The notes beneath the pieces were generated by a model. The model was not told the origin of the DNA and did not search any database. It worked only from the letters and a program-made list of their open reading frames with translations. Shown one piece after another: positions 57,510 to 64,000 of a stretch of 64,000 bases of DNA (positions within the stretch are counted from its first letter, which is position 1; every line of letters starts with the position of its first letter). The stretch spans positions 124,001 to 188,000 of the forward strand of contig JAZSJZ010000004.1 of assembly GCA_045534575.1 (NCBI GenBank), in the 5' to 3' direction. Source of the DNA: UBA4636 sp045534575. GTDB lineage: Bacteria; Bacillota; Clostridia; Christensenellales; Borkfalkiaceae. The position numbers were made by a program, and so were the translations under genes.

Positions 57510-59147
57510 ATGGGGTTTAATCACATTTTATTGCTTTTAGCGGGTGTTGGCGTGTTTATCGCGGGGATGAACATGCTAAGCGGAGGTTTGGAAAAAAGCG
57601 CTGGTAGCGGATTGAAAAAGTTGCTTGGAAAGATTAGCAATAACCGATTCGCCGGCGTAGGTGTTGGTGCGGGAGTTACCGCTGTTATTCAAAGTTCTTC
57701 TGCAACGAGCGTTATGGTAATTGGCTTTGTTAATGCGGGCGTTATAAGTTTAATGCAGGCAACTTCAATTATTATGGGCGCGAACATAGGAACGACTATT
57801 ACAGGTATTATCGTTTCGCTCAAAGCCTTGCCGATTGATGAAGTTGCTTCGGCGTTTGCGTTTGTTGGCGTTATGATGATGTTTTTCAAGAGCGAAAAGG
57901 TTAAGCAAATCGGTGGGGTTTTATGCGGGTTTGGTTTAATCTTCGTAGGTCTTGAACTTATGAGCGATTCCCTATCTTCACAAGAAATTAAAGATTTCTT
58001 TATTAATCTGTTTCAAAAAATAGATTTTCCACTCTTGTTGGTTTTGTGCGGTATGATCTTTACCGCTGTTATTCAAAGTTCTTCTGCGGCTACGGGTATT
58101 TTCATAACTATGGTCGGCACGGGTGTTCTTGGGCTTGAAGGTGCGCTTTTCTTAGTGCTTGGCTCAAACATTGGAACTTGTGTTACTGCGATTATGGCTT
58201 GCATTGGAGCAAATACCAACGCAAAGCGAACTGCGTGCATCCACCTTTTATTCAACGTTATAGGCTCAATTGCATTTATTGTGTTACTTCTTCCTTTAAA
58301 ATCGCAAGTGGTATGGCTATTGTCGTTTATTCCTGGTGGCGTTCAAATGCAACTTGCGTGGTTCCACGTTACATTTAATATCGTTACTACTTTACTTTTA
58401 TTGCCGTTTGTTAAACAACTTGTTAAAATTGCAGAAATTGTAGTAAAAGAAAAGAAAACGGACGATGAAAAAAGACAACTTAAATTTGTTAACAACCACT
58501 TGCTAAAAACGCCTTCTATTGCGCTTATGCAAGTTAAGAAAGAAATCGAATATATGCTATCGGTTGTTCACGAAAACCTTGAAAAATCGTTCCTTGCTAT
58601 GGAAGAAAAAGCCGAAAGTTACAAGGCAGAACTTATTGAAAACGAGGCTATTATCGATTTTACGAATAATTCTCTCAATAAATATCTCATAAGCCTTTCA
58701 CCACTACTTGATTTAAACGAAGCAAACGAAGCGGGCGCGTTCTTCCACGTTTTGAACGACCTTGAAAGAATTGGCGACCATGCTGAAAATTTTGGTGAGA
58801 TAGGCGTTCAAATGCAACAAAAAGGGCTTGTCTTTTCGAGTTTGGCAAAAGAAGAACTTGACGCAATGAAGCAAAAAGTTTTAAAAATGTTTGAACTTGC
58901 TCAACACGTTTTTGATAATAACGACTCTTCTAAACTTTTAGAACTTACTGAACTTGAAAATCAAGTTGACGCATTAAAAAAGGAACTTTCCGCTAAACAT
59001 TACGACCGTTTAGCAAAAGGAACTTGCGTTGTTGAGCATAGCCCTTATTTTACCTCTATTGTTATTGGGCTTGAAAGGGTGGCGGATCACCTTGTGAACG
59101 TTGGTTATTCGATAGTTAGCCCAATCGGTTCGCAAACGCAGAAATAA
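57510..59147 (+). CDS. Na/Pi cotransporter family protein with PhoU-like C-domain
   Basis: Predicted sodium-driven phosphate importer (NptA/YjbB type). The 545 aa contain about eight membrane helices in ~1-310. They include the duplicated family motif AVIQSSSATSVMVIGFVNAG (~58-77) and AVIQSSSAATGIFITMVGTG (~187-206), plus IIMGANIGTTITG and LVLGSNIGTCVTAIMA. The cytoplasmic part (~330-545) is two PhoU-like helical bundles (FHVLNDLERIGDHAENFGEIG; VIGLERVADHLVNVGYSIV). AAGGAGA lies before the ATG. A 97-bp gap separates it from the putative ceramide synthase gene, and no clear promoter is visible in that gap. Confidence 0.92.
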   Translation: MGFNHILLLLAGVGVFIAGMNMLSGGLEKSAGSGLKKLLGKISNNRFAGVGVGAGVTAVIQSSSATSVMVIGFVNAGVISLMQATSIIMGANIGTTITGIIVSLKALPIDEVASAFAFVGVMMMFFKSEKVKQIGGVLCGFGLIFVGLELMSDSLSSQEIKDFFINLFQKIDFPLLLVLCGMIFTAVIQSSSAATGIFITMVGTGVLGLEGALFLVLGSNIGTCVTAIMACIGANTNAKRTACIHLLFNVIGSIAFIVLLLPLKSQVVWLLSFIPGGVQMQLAWFHVTFNIVTTLLLLPFVKQLVKIAEIVVKEKKTDDEKRQLKFVNNHLLKTPSIALMQVKKEIEYMLSVVHENLEKSFLAMEEKAESYKAELIENEAIIDFTNNSLNKYLISLSPLLDLNEANEAGAFFHVLNDLERIGDHAENFGEIGVQMQQKGLVFSSLAKEELDAMKQKVLKMFELAQHVFDNNDSSKLLELTELENQVDALKKELSAKHYDRLAKGTCVVEHSPYFTSIVIGLERVADHLVNVGYSIVSPIGSQTQK

Positions 59148-59158
59148 AATGCACTAAT

Positions 59159-59199
59159 AAAAAGCAAGAGTAAAAGTTAACCTTCTATTCTTGCTTTTT
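59159..59199 (+). terminator. Terminator of the Na/Pi cotransporter gene (hairpin copy A)
   Basis: An ~18-bp imperfect stem (59159-59176 with 59182-59199) ending in a T-run. It is nearly identical in sequence and in its mismatches to hairpin copy B at 59262-59300. Confidence 0.8.
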
Positions 59200-59220
59200 T
59201 TATAGATTGTTATATATAAT
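59191..59220 (+). promoter_or_regulatory. Possible promoter of a short transcript
   Basis: TTGCTT (59191-59196), 18-bp spacer, perfect TATAAT (59215-59220), starting inside the terminator hairpin. It would yield an ~85-nt RNA ending at the second hairpin. Confidence 0.45.
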
Positions 59221-59260
59221 AATGAAAGCGAAAAACGCTAAAGTTTTTAAGGAAACAAAA

Positions 59261-59284
59261 ATGAGCAAAAGTAAAAGGACTTAA
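59261..59284 (+). CDS. Seven-codon ORF (MSKSKRT) within terminator hairpin copy B
   Basis: ATG AGC AAA AGT AAA AGG ACT TAA with AAGGA (59249-59253) seven bases upstream. Most of the ORF forms the 5' arm of the terminator stem at 59262-59300. A ribosome here would open the hairpin, so it may be a regulatory upstream ORF or an accident of a duplicated terminator. Translation is unproven. Confidence 0.25.
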   Translation: MSKSKRT

Positions 59285-59312
59285 CCTTCTATTTTTGCTC
59301 TTGTTTTTTTTT
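59262..59312 (+). terminator. Terminator hairpin copy B
   Basis: Stem GAGCAAAA...AAGG (59262-59277) with CCTT...TTTTGCTC (59285-59300), 6-nt loop, then TTG and nine Ts. It resembles a duplicate of 59159-59199. Confidence 0.75.
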
Positions 59313-59313
59313 G

Positions 59314-59511
59314 TCGATATATTCACTTTCGTGAAATTTGTTCACTAAAGATGAATTCGATATGCTCTCGCTACGCTCAAGCTCGATATATTGTCGCTAC
59401 GCTCCAATTCGATATGAGATAAATCCCTCGTTTGAGAAGCAAACATATCGAGCCGAAGGCATATCGAGTTGCGTTAGCAACATATCGAAAATCCCGTAAG
59501 GGATTTATCTC
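59314..59511. repeat. Palindromic intergenic element with TCGATAT/ATATCGA motifs
   Basis: Four TCGATAT units (59314, 59357, 59383, 59409) are followed by three inverted ATATCGA units (59445, 59461, 59482). They enclose small hairpins (TTCAC/GTGAA, GTTGC/GCAAC, AATCCC/GGGATT). A longer inverted repeat GAGATAAATCCC/GGGATTTATCTC pairs 59416-59427 with 59500-59511. It has no ORF. The modular build looks like a MITE- or REP-like non-coding element that could fold on either strand. Confidence 0.65.
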
Positions 59512-59555
59512 AATGCGTGTTCTCCGCTAAGGAAGCACGCTATAAAAAGCATATT

Positions 59556-59588
59556 AAAAAGACCGTAACAAAAGTTAACGGTCTTTTT
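59556..59588 (-). terminator. Terminator of rpsT
   Basis: Inverted repeat AAAAAGACCGT/ACGGTCTTTTT (59556-59566, 59578-59588) 30 bp past the rpsT stop; usable on both strands. Upstream (59512-59555) is unassigned. Confidence 0.85.
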
Positions 59589-59617
59589 AAAAGGTAACCC
59601 CTAAAAAATCAATATTG

Positions 59618-59881
59618 TTATGCAAGAGCATTAATGCGTTTTGCAAAGCCAGATTTTTTGTTAGCAGCGGCGTTAATATGAATTTTGCCTGCGCTAACAG
59701 CCGAGTCTAAAAGTTTAGATGTTTCTCTAAAAATTTCTTGAGCAGATGCTTTATCGCCAGCTTCAATTGCAGCGTTTAACTTCTTCATAGAAGTTTTAAC
59801 TTCAGCGATTGCACTTCTGTTTTCGGCGTTTTTCTTTTTGTTAACGATAACACGCTTTTTAGCAGACTTAATATTTGGCAC
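59618..59881 (-). CDS. rpsT: 30S ribosomal protein S20
   Basis: Early-assembling 30S protein. The 87-aa sequence MPNIKSAKKRVIVNKKKNAENR...AAANKKSGFAKRINAL is typical, with helical Lys/Ala-rich composition. The start is a GTG at 59881: AAGGAG (59895-59890) lies eight bases upstream. The GTG at 59890 overlaps that site, so the three extra residues (MRK) of the longer frame are rejected. A non-ATG start for rpsT is also known in E. coli, where it lowers expression. It is transcribed opposite to the rest of the neighbourhood. Confidence 0.95.
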   Translation of the reverse strand: MPNIKSAKKRVIVNKKKNAENRSAIAEVKTSMKKLNAAIEAGDKASAQEIFRETSKLLDSAVSAGKIHINAAANKKSGFAKRINALA

Positions 59882-59936
59882 TTTTCTCACTCCTTATGTA
59901 TTGCTGAAAACCAGCATATCTTTATTTTCTTTGAAC

Positions 59937-59965
59937 ATTTTAACACATAAAAATCATTATTGCAA
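59937..59965 (-). promoter_or_regulatory. Promoter of rpsT
   Basis: On the minus strand TTGCAA (59965-59960), 17-bp spacer, TAAAAT (59942-59937). The leader contains a small GCTG...CAGC hairpin (59903-59915). Confidence 0.7.
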
Positions 59966-60180
59966 GAATATTTGAGCGTTTTTTAACATTTTTAGAACTT
60001 TTTAAAAAATATTTATTCTTTTTTTAGTATTTTTCTATTAAATTTATGCATTGTTTTTTAGCTTTTAAAATTTCTAATTTTTAAATTTAATTTTGAACTT
60101 AATTTTAAACGAAATTCGTGAGCTTTTTGAACGGCTTAAAAACCCTTGATTTATGGGAAATTTTACCATATTAAAAATAG
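59966..60180. other. Very A+T-rich intergenic stretch
   Basis: Long T- and A-runs between the rpsT promoter and the DnaA-box cluster, with no ORF. Its composition is that of an easily melted region. Confidence 0.4.
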
Positions 60181-60385
60181 TTGTCCACATAAAACGTTGA
60201 TAAATGTGGATAATTTAACGCAATTTTGAACGAGTGTGAAAACTGTGTGAATAAAATCTTGTGTTTGTTTAAAAAAGTTAGGAATAATGCGGAATTTTAA
60301 GTGCGCAAAATTATGTTTTGCATAAATGAATAATATACCGATTTAGCCAAAAAATTATTATATGCATAAAATGCTATGTGGATAA
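60181..60385. promoter_or_regulatory. Cluster of DnaA-box-like sites before murI
   Basis: Two perfect TTATCCACA boxes on the minus strand (60205-60213 and 60377-60385) and two single-mismatch boxes (TTGTCCACA at 60181-60189; TTATTCACA, minus strand, at 60246-60254) lie within 205 bp. The last overlaps the murI start codon. Confidence 0.55.
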
Positions 60386-61136
60386 CTTTAATATTTTAAC
60401 GTTTGATAGTGGAATTGGCGGTTTAAACGTTTTTAACAGTTTAAAATCTACCTTTAAAGCGGTGAATTTTTATTACGTTTCCGACTTTAAAAACACGCCT
60501 TACGGAACCAAAACAAAAGGCGAACTTCTAGAAAAAGCAATAGCCTTATTAAAAAGCGTTGAAATAGAAAAATTTTCGGCTGTTGTTCTTGCGTGCAACA
60601 CGCTATCAACTAACGTTTTAGAAGAGCTTGAGGATTATTTCAAAATTAAGTTTTTTGGAATAACTCCGCCTATACAAAATTTAACGGGCAAAACATTGCT
60701 TTTATCAACAAAGGGAACGGCGAATTCTCCCTTTATAAAAAATTCTCACTATATAAAATATGAAAGGGAACAAGGCCAAAATTTGACGGTTTTTTCACCC
60801 TTAGGTTTGGTGGAAGAAATCGAGAAAAAAGCCCCCTTATTTTTAGAGCAAGACTTTGTTAAATTTTTGCCAAAATATTCATTTGAGTTTGATAGCGTTA
60901 TTTTAGGTTGCACGCACTTTATCTTCATAAAAAAAGTTGTGGCTAATTTTTACAAAAACGCTCAAATTTTAGACGGCATAGATGACTTGAAAGCCTCAAT
61001 TTTTGAGTGTTTTGGAAATTTCGTGGAATTTTTGACCACCACTTTTAACGAAGGTGAAATTACTAAAGTAAATTTTCTTGGAAAGGACGCAAAACGCAAT
61101 TTTTGGCTTTATAAAAGGCTTTTTTACTCAAAATAG
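60378..61136 (+). CDS. murI: Glutamate racemase
   Basis: Makes D-glutamate for peptidoglycan. The 252-aa protein shows ILTFDSGIGGLNVFNSL (6-22) and VSDFKNTPYGTKTKGEL. Both catalytic Cys regions are present: AVVLACNTLSTNVLEEL (~68-84) and SVILGCTHFIFIKKVV (~173-188). The central GITPPIQNLTGKTLLLSTKGTANSPF segment is also family-like. The start is a GTG overlapping a DnaA box, without a clear ribosome site. No other in-frame start lies before the conserved residues. Weaker conservation than usual (KSTFKAVNF, divergent C-terminus) means that a racemase-like paralogue cannot be excluded. Confidence 0.82.
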   Translation: MDNFNILTFDSGIGGLNVFNSLKSTFKAVNFYYVSDFKNTPYGTKTKGELLEKAIALLKSVEIEKFSAVVLACNTLSTNVLEELEDYFKIKFFGITPPIQNLTGKTLLLSTKGTANSPFIKNSHYIKYEREQGQNLTVFSPLGLVEEIEKKAPLFLEQDFVKFLPKYSFEFDSVILGCTHFIFIKKVVANFYKNAQILDGIDDLKASIFECFGNFVEFLTTTFNEGEITKVNFLGKDAKRNFWLYKRLFYSK

Positions 61137-61221
61137 AACATAAGTTCGAAAAACTCTAGGAATAATGCGGAAAAATAAGTAAAAAAATTTTAAAAAAATT
61201 AAAAAAAATTCGCAAAAGTGG

Positions 61222-61250
61222 TTGCAAATGGTCAAAATTTATGTTATCAT
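61222..61250 (+). promoter_or_regulatory. Promoter of mraZ and the division cluster
   Basis: TTGCAA (61222-61227), 17-bp spacer, TATCAT (61245-61250). Two TGG triplets ten bases apart (61219, 61229) recall the TGGGN direct repeats bound by MraZ in other bacteria, but match only partly. Confidence 0.65.
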
Positions 61251-61283
61251 TGAATTACAAAAAAGAAGGGAGGCAAAAACTAT

Positions 61284-61721
61284 ATGTTTTTTGGCGAATT
61301 CCATCACCAAGTTGATGCCAAAAACAGAATAAGAATTCCATTTCGGTTTAAAGACGAATTGGGCTCGAAATTCGTGTTCTGCGTATTGCAAGACGACGTA
61401 GTTTCTGTTTACCCTCACGAAACGGTTGAAGAGAAGTTTGAATTTATGAAAAATATTTCACCGTTTGACGATGATTCAAATTTCCTTGTTACCGAGTGCC
61501 TTTCAACTTTTTGCAACGTTGAAGAAGATAATCAAGGCAGAGTTATTATTCCCGAACTTATTAGAGATGCTGTTAAACTTGGCAAAGATATTGTTTCAGT
61601 AGGCTCAGGCGATCACATCAAGATTATGTCAAAAGCAAAGCGAGATGAAATAAGAGCAAAATACGCAAATAAAGAAACTCGCATGAAACTTGACGCTATT
61701 TTCAAAGCATCCAAACAGTAA
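61284..61721 (+). CDS. mraZ: MraZ, transcriptional regulator of the division and cell wall cluster
   Basis: AbrB-like DNA-binding ring protein that autoregulates the dcw cluster. The 145 aa carry two SpoVT/AbrB-like units. FFGEFHHQVDAKNRIRIPFRFKDEL opens unit 1, and ATECLSTF-like ECLSTFCNVEEDNQGRVIIPELIRDAV lies in unit 2. The DAKNRIRIP and DNQGRVIIP motifs are the duplicated family signature. GGGAGG lies 11 bases before the ATG. The stop is followed after five bases by rsmH, as in most bacteria. Confidence 0.96.
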   Translation: MFFGEFHHQVDAKNRIRIPFRFKDELGSKFVFCVLQDDVVSVYPHETVEEKFEFMKNISPFDDDSNFLVTECLSTFCNVEEDNQGRVIIPELIRDAVKLGKDIVSVGSGDHIKIMSKAKRDEIRAKYANKETRMKLDAIFKASKQ

Positions 61722-61726
61722 GCGGT

Positions 61727-62659
61727 ATGGAATTTAAACACTTCCCGGTAATGCTAAACGAGTGTATGGAAGCGCTTAACCTAAAAGACGGCGGATATTA
61801 TTTCGACGGAACTTTAGGAGGGGGCAGTCACACACGAGAAATTTTGAAACGAACTAACGGCTCAACGCTCGTCGCAACTGATTTAGACATAGTTGCCATA
61901 AAAAACTCCGAAAGCATAAAAAACCTCCATGGCGAGCGTTTTATTGCCGTTCATGATAATTTTAAAAACTTTTCGTCAATTGCTAACGACCTTCAAATTT
62001 CGGGCTTTGACGGAATACTACTAGACCTTGGCGTATCGAGTATGCAATTAGATATTAGAGAGCGAGGCTTTTCCTATCTAGGAAAGGACGAGCGTCTCGA
62101 TATGCGAATGAATCAAGAACAAGAACTATCGGCTTATGAAGTTGTAAACTTTTATAGCGAGAAAAAACTTGTTGAAATTTTAAGAGATTTTGGCGAAGAA
62201 AAGTTTTGCCATAAAATCGTTAGCGAAATTTGCAAAAAACGCCAAGAAAAACCAATTGTAACTTGCGGGGAACTAGTTGAGATAATCGATAGGTGCATCC
62301 CGTATAAATTCAAGAAGGACTCGCACCCAGCAAAGAAAACCTTTCAAGCGCTTAGAATTTGCGTGAACGGGGAACTAGACGGGCTTAAAGACGTTCTTTA
62401 CGAAATGGTAGATAGACTAAACCGAGGCGGAAGGCTTGCCGTTATTACCTTCCACTCGCTAGAAGATAGAATAGTAAAATCGGTGTTTAAAGATTTATCC
62501 ACCGGTTGCACGTGCGATAGGCGCTTGCCTGTGTGCGTGTGCGGTAGGACGGAAAAGGTTAAAGAAATCACTAAAAAGCCTATCACGGCAAGTTTAGAAG
62601 AACTTGAAATCAATTCCCGTTCAAAAAGCGCAAAACTAAGAGTTGTTGAGAAACTCTAG
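61727..62659 (+). CDS. rsmH: 16S rRNA (cytosine-1402-N4)-methyltransferase
   Basis: Methylates N4 of C1402 in the ribosomal P site. The 310 aa show HFPVMLNECMEAL (5-17), the SAM site GGYYFDGTLGGGSHTREIL (~22-40) and DGILLDLGVSSMQLDIRERGFSY (~98-120). PAKKTFQALRICVNGELD follows, and the C-terminal ITFHSLEDRIVKSVFK with a Cys-rich CTCDRRLPVCVCG segment. It lies between mraZ and ftsL in the conserved dcw order. Only a weak upstream ribosome site (AGTAAGCGG) is seen, so coupling to mraZ is likely. Confidence 0.97.
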   Translation: MEFKHFPVMLNECMEALNLKDGGYYFDGTLGGGSHTREILKRTNGSTLVATDLDIVAIKNSESIKNLHGERFIAVHDNFKNFSSIANDLQISGFDGILLDLGVSSMQLDIRERGFSYLGKDERLDMRMNQEQELSAYEVVNFYSEKKLVEILRDFGEEKFCHKIVSEICKKRQEKPIVTCGELVEIIDRCIPYKFKKDSHPAKKTFQALRICVNGELDGLKDVLYEMVDRLNRGGRLAVITFHSLEDRIVKSVFKDLSTGCTCDRRLPVCVCGRTEKVKEITKKPITASLEELEINSRSKSAKLRVVEKL

Positions 62660-62691
62660 AAACGGCAAAATATTTTAAGGGAGAGATAATT

Positions 62692-63219
62692 ATGTTAGAA
62701 AATGAACAATTCGGTTACCAAAGTTTTGACGGACAAACCACTTACGCAGAACCATCAAGAGGTCGTAGTGATGCTGATGATTTTGAAAGTATGTATTTTA
62801 CTTCTCCCGACGTAGCGCAAAGTCAACTTCAACAACAAGGGCAAACTTCTGCCGTTCAATACGTAGAACAAGCCGACGATATGCCTTCTATTACCACTAT
62901 GCAGTTTATGGATAGAACGGCTAATCCATTGCAAGATTATCGTCCAAGCCACGAAGCAGAGGCAGATAAAGACTATAAGATTAACGCTAGAGGTAAAATT
63001 TTAGTTACCGTTTACGCTTTAGTTATCGCTACTATTTTCGCGCTCATTATTTTAAACACCAGACTTTTAAAGAGCATGGACGCTACCATCGTTGAAAAGC
63101 AAACTGAACTCCAAGAGTTGAAGGCTCAAAGCCAAGTTTTAAGCGATGAACTTGATTTCGTTTCAAGCGATGCTGAAATTGAAAGAAAGGCTATGGAAAT
63201 GGGCATGATTCAACAATAA
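62692..63219 (+). CDS. ftsL: FtsL-like septum protein
   Basis: Bitopic division protein, identified by position and layout. The 175 aa have a ~95-residue Gln/Ser/acidic cytoplasmic part (SQLQQQGQTSAVQYVEQADD). One membrane helix follows (ILVTVYALVIATIFALIIL, ~103-121), then an extracytoplasmic heptad helix (MDATIVEKQTELQELKAQSQVLSDELDFVS) and the end IERKAMEMGMIQQ, which resembles the A-x-x-LGM region of FtsL/DivIC proteins. The long N-terminus is unusual: most FtsL have 20-50 residues there. AAGGGAGAG lies before the ATG, 32 bp after rsmH. Confidence 0.82.
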   Translation: MLENEQFGYQSFDGQTTYAEPSRGRSDADDFESMYFTSPDVAQSQLQQQGQTSAVQYVEQADDMPSITTMQFMDRTANPLQDYRPSHEAEADKDYKINARGKILVTVYALVIATIFALIILNTRLLKSMDATIVEKQTELQELKAQSQVLSDELDFVSSDAEIERKAMEMGMIQQ

Positions 63220-63285
63220 TAGAACCAAATTAAATAAGCCATAAAGAGTTTGATTTATCCATTTATCTCTTTTCATAAACAAAAG

Positions 63286-63320
63286 GGGGTTGTTGCATTT
63301 TAGTGCGACGATCTCTTTTT
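63286..63320 (+). terminator. Probable terminator or attenuator between ftsL and spoVD
   Basis: Stem TTGTTGCA/TGCGACGA (63290-63297, 63304-63311, two G-U pairs) with a six-base loop, then TCTC and nine Ts. It would separate the division genes from the PBP gene, which may have its own control in 63321-63460. No clear promoter is recognised there. Confidence 0.6.
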
Positions 63321-63468
63321 TTTTGCGTTTTTTTGCCTTTTGTTCTTAGCGTTATAAGAATATATCAAAAAAACTATAAATAATTTAATAGTAGCAAAAT
63401 TTGAAATCGTTTAATCGTTGCAGATTAAAACGCTAATAATTGCTAAAATAAATTTTTGAGGTAGTGTT

Positions 63469-64000
63469 ATTCAAATTTCAATCACGGTTATTAGAAAGCG
63501 ATTGTTTGCTTATTTGGTGGCGGTTTTATGCGCGTTTATTATTGTTTTAGGTAGGCTTTTTTACGTTCAAGTCATAAACGCCGAATTTTATCAAGAAAAG
63601 GCGATTGAGCAGTGGACGAGAGAACTTCCCATAGTTGCAAAAAGGGGCGATATTGTCGATTGTAACGGCGTTATTTTGGCAACCTCTAAAAAAAGTTACG
63701 CCGTTTTCGTGCGCCCTCGCTCGGTTACCGAGCCTGAAAAGGTTGCACTTTTAATGCAAAAACTTTTCGGCGTTGAATATGAAAGTCTTTTAGAAAAAAT
63801 AAAACAGAAGAAAACGAGTGAAATAACAGTCAAGCGCGGGGTAAATCGTGAAAGCGTTAAAATGCTTGAAGCAAACAATCTTGACGGCGTTTATTATTCG
63901 GTTGATAACGCGCGCTATTATCCGCTTAATGAAACGCTTTGCCAAATTCTTGGCTACACTTCTATCGACGGCGTTGGCGTTTCTGGCTTAGAAAAATATT
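63469..64000 (+). CDS. spoVD: Class B penicillin-binding protein, SpoVD/FtsI type (3' end outside window)
   Basis: Transpeptidase for septal or spore-cortex peptidoglycan. The visible 177 residues cover the membrane anchor (KRLFAYLVAVLCAFIIVLGRLFYVQVI) and the pedestal domain: EQWTRELPIVAKRGDIVDCNGVILATSKKSYAVFVRPRSV, then ARYYPLNETLCQILGYTSIDGVGVSGLEKY. This aligns with B. subtilis SpoVD from its start (xVSxxTVRKRLL). The frame opens after a TGA at 63457-63459 and has no ATG, GTG or TTG before the conserved residues. An ATT at 63469, eight bases after TTGAGG, gives the expected N-terminus (M/IQISITVIRKRLF). The catalytic SxxK domain lies outside the window, so SpoVD and FtsI cannot be fully separated. 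Confidence 0.87.
   Translation, partial: MQISITVIRKRLFAYLVAVLCAFIIVLGRLFYVQVINAEFYQEKAIEQWTRELPIVAKRGDIVDCNGVILATSKKSYAVFVRPRSVTEPEKVALLMQKLFGVEYESLLEKIKQKKTSEITVKRGVNRESVKMLEANNLDGVYYSVDNARYYPLNETLCQILGYTSIDGVGVSGLEKY

Noticed and set aside
59314..59511. CRISPR array
   Set aside because: The repeated unit is only 7 bp, spacing is irregular, orientation flips at the centre and no cas genes are nearby.
1..64000. tRNA or rRNA genes
   Set aside because: I saw no cloverleaf with a GGTTCGAATC-like T-arm or rRNA-like sequence in any intergenic region; this was a visual check only.

Overview
The window is A+T-rich and reads like a chromosomal segment of an anaerobic, spore-forming or spore-descended Clostridia-type Bacillota. 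The evidence is spoIIID, a pdaB-like deacetylase and a spoVD-type PBP in the dcw cluster, sigma-A promoters with 17-bp spacers, strong AGGAGG sites, PyrR attenuation and a Gram-positive LexA box. No close species can be named from sequence alone. The genetic code is standard.

Layout: 1-1.5 kb, rnhB (5' truncated) and an RlmL/YpsC-type rRNA methyltransferase. 1.9-6.4 kb, two monocistronic genes, ppdK (pyruvate phosphate dikinase) and guaB (IMP dehydrogenase). 6.6-22 kb, a long purine operon led by a ZTP (pfl) riboswitch: purE, purC, purF, purM, a formate-channel gene, purN, a PurO-type IMP cyclohydrolase, a stand-alone AICAR formyltransferase, glyA, purD, purL and fhs. It couples formate uptake and one-carbon charging to AMP/GMP synthesis; purB, purA and purK are not here. 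22.1-31.5 kb, a PyrR-attenuated pyrimidine operon: pyrR, pyrC, carB, pyrK, pyrD, pyrF, pyrE and a pyrB carrying a fused PyrI-type zinc domain; carA is absent. It ends with a membrane protein that has two Rossmann regions and a RyR domain.

33.5-38.6 kb holds rplS, spoIIID, a ROK glucokinase, a PdaB-type deacetylase, a double-OB SSB-like protein, and a tight HPrK-like / PqqD / S26-peptidase trio that resembles peptide-modification machinery without a visible precursor. 38.6-52.5 kb holds two secreted, C-terminally anchored SH3-like proteins on the minus strand. They surround or flank a plus-strand podovirus (P22-like) head and packaging cassette behind a perfect LexA box: TerL, a TerS-like fragment, portal, scaffold, coat, connector, a beta-propeller neck protein and coiled-coil proteins. 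Integrase, replication, lysis and tail-fibre genes are absent.

54-57.4 kb holds a three-gene operon that reads as a bacterial ceramide pathway: serine palmitoyltransferase-like, SDR reductase, and a GNAT-like ceramide synthase candidate. A Na/Pi cotransporter follows. 59.1-60.4 kb is a complex non-coding region: duplicated hairpins, a 7-codon ORF, a palindromic TCGATAT element, rpsT on the minus strand, and a cluster of DnaA-box-like sites before murI. 61.2-64 kb is the start of the division and cell-wall cluster: mraZ, rsmH, ftsL-like, and spoVD/ftsI (3' truncated), the last apparently starting at ATT.
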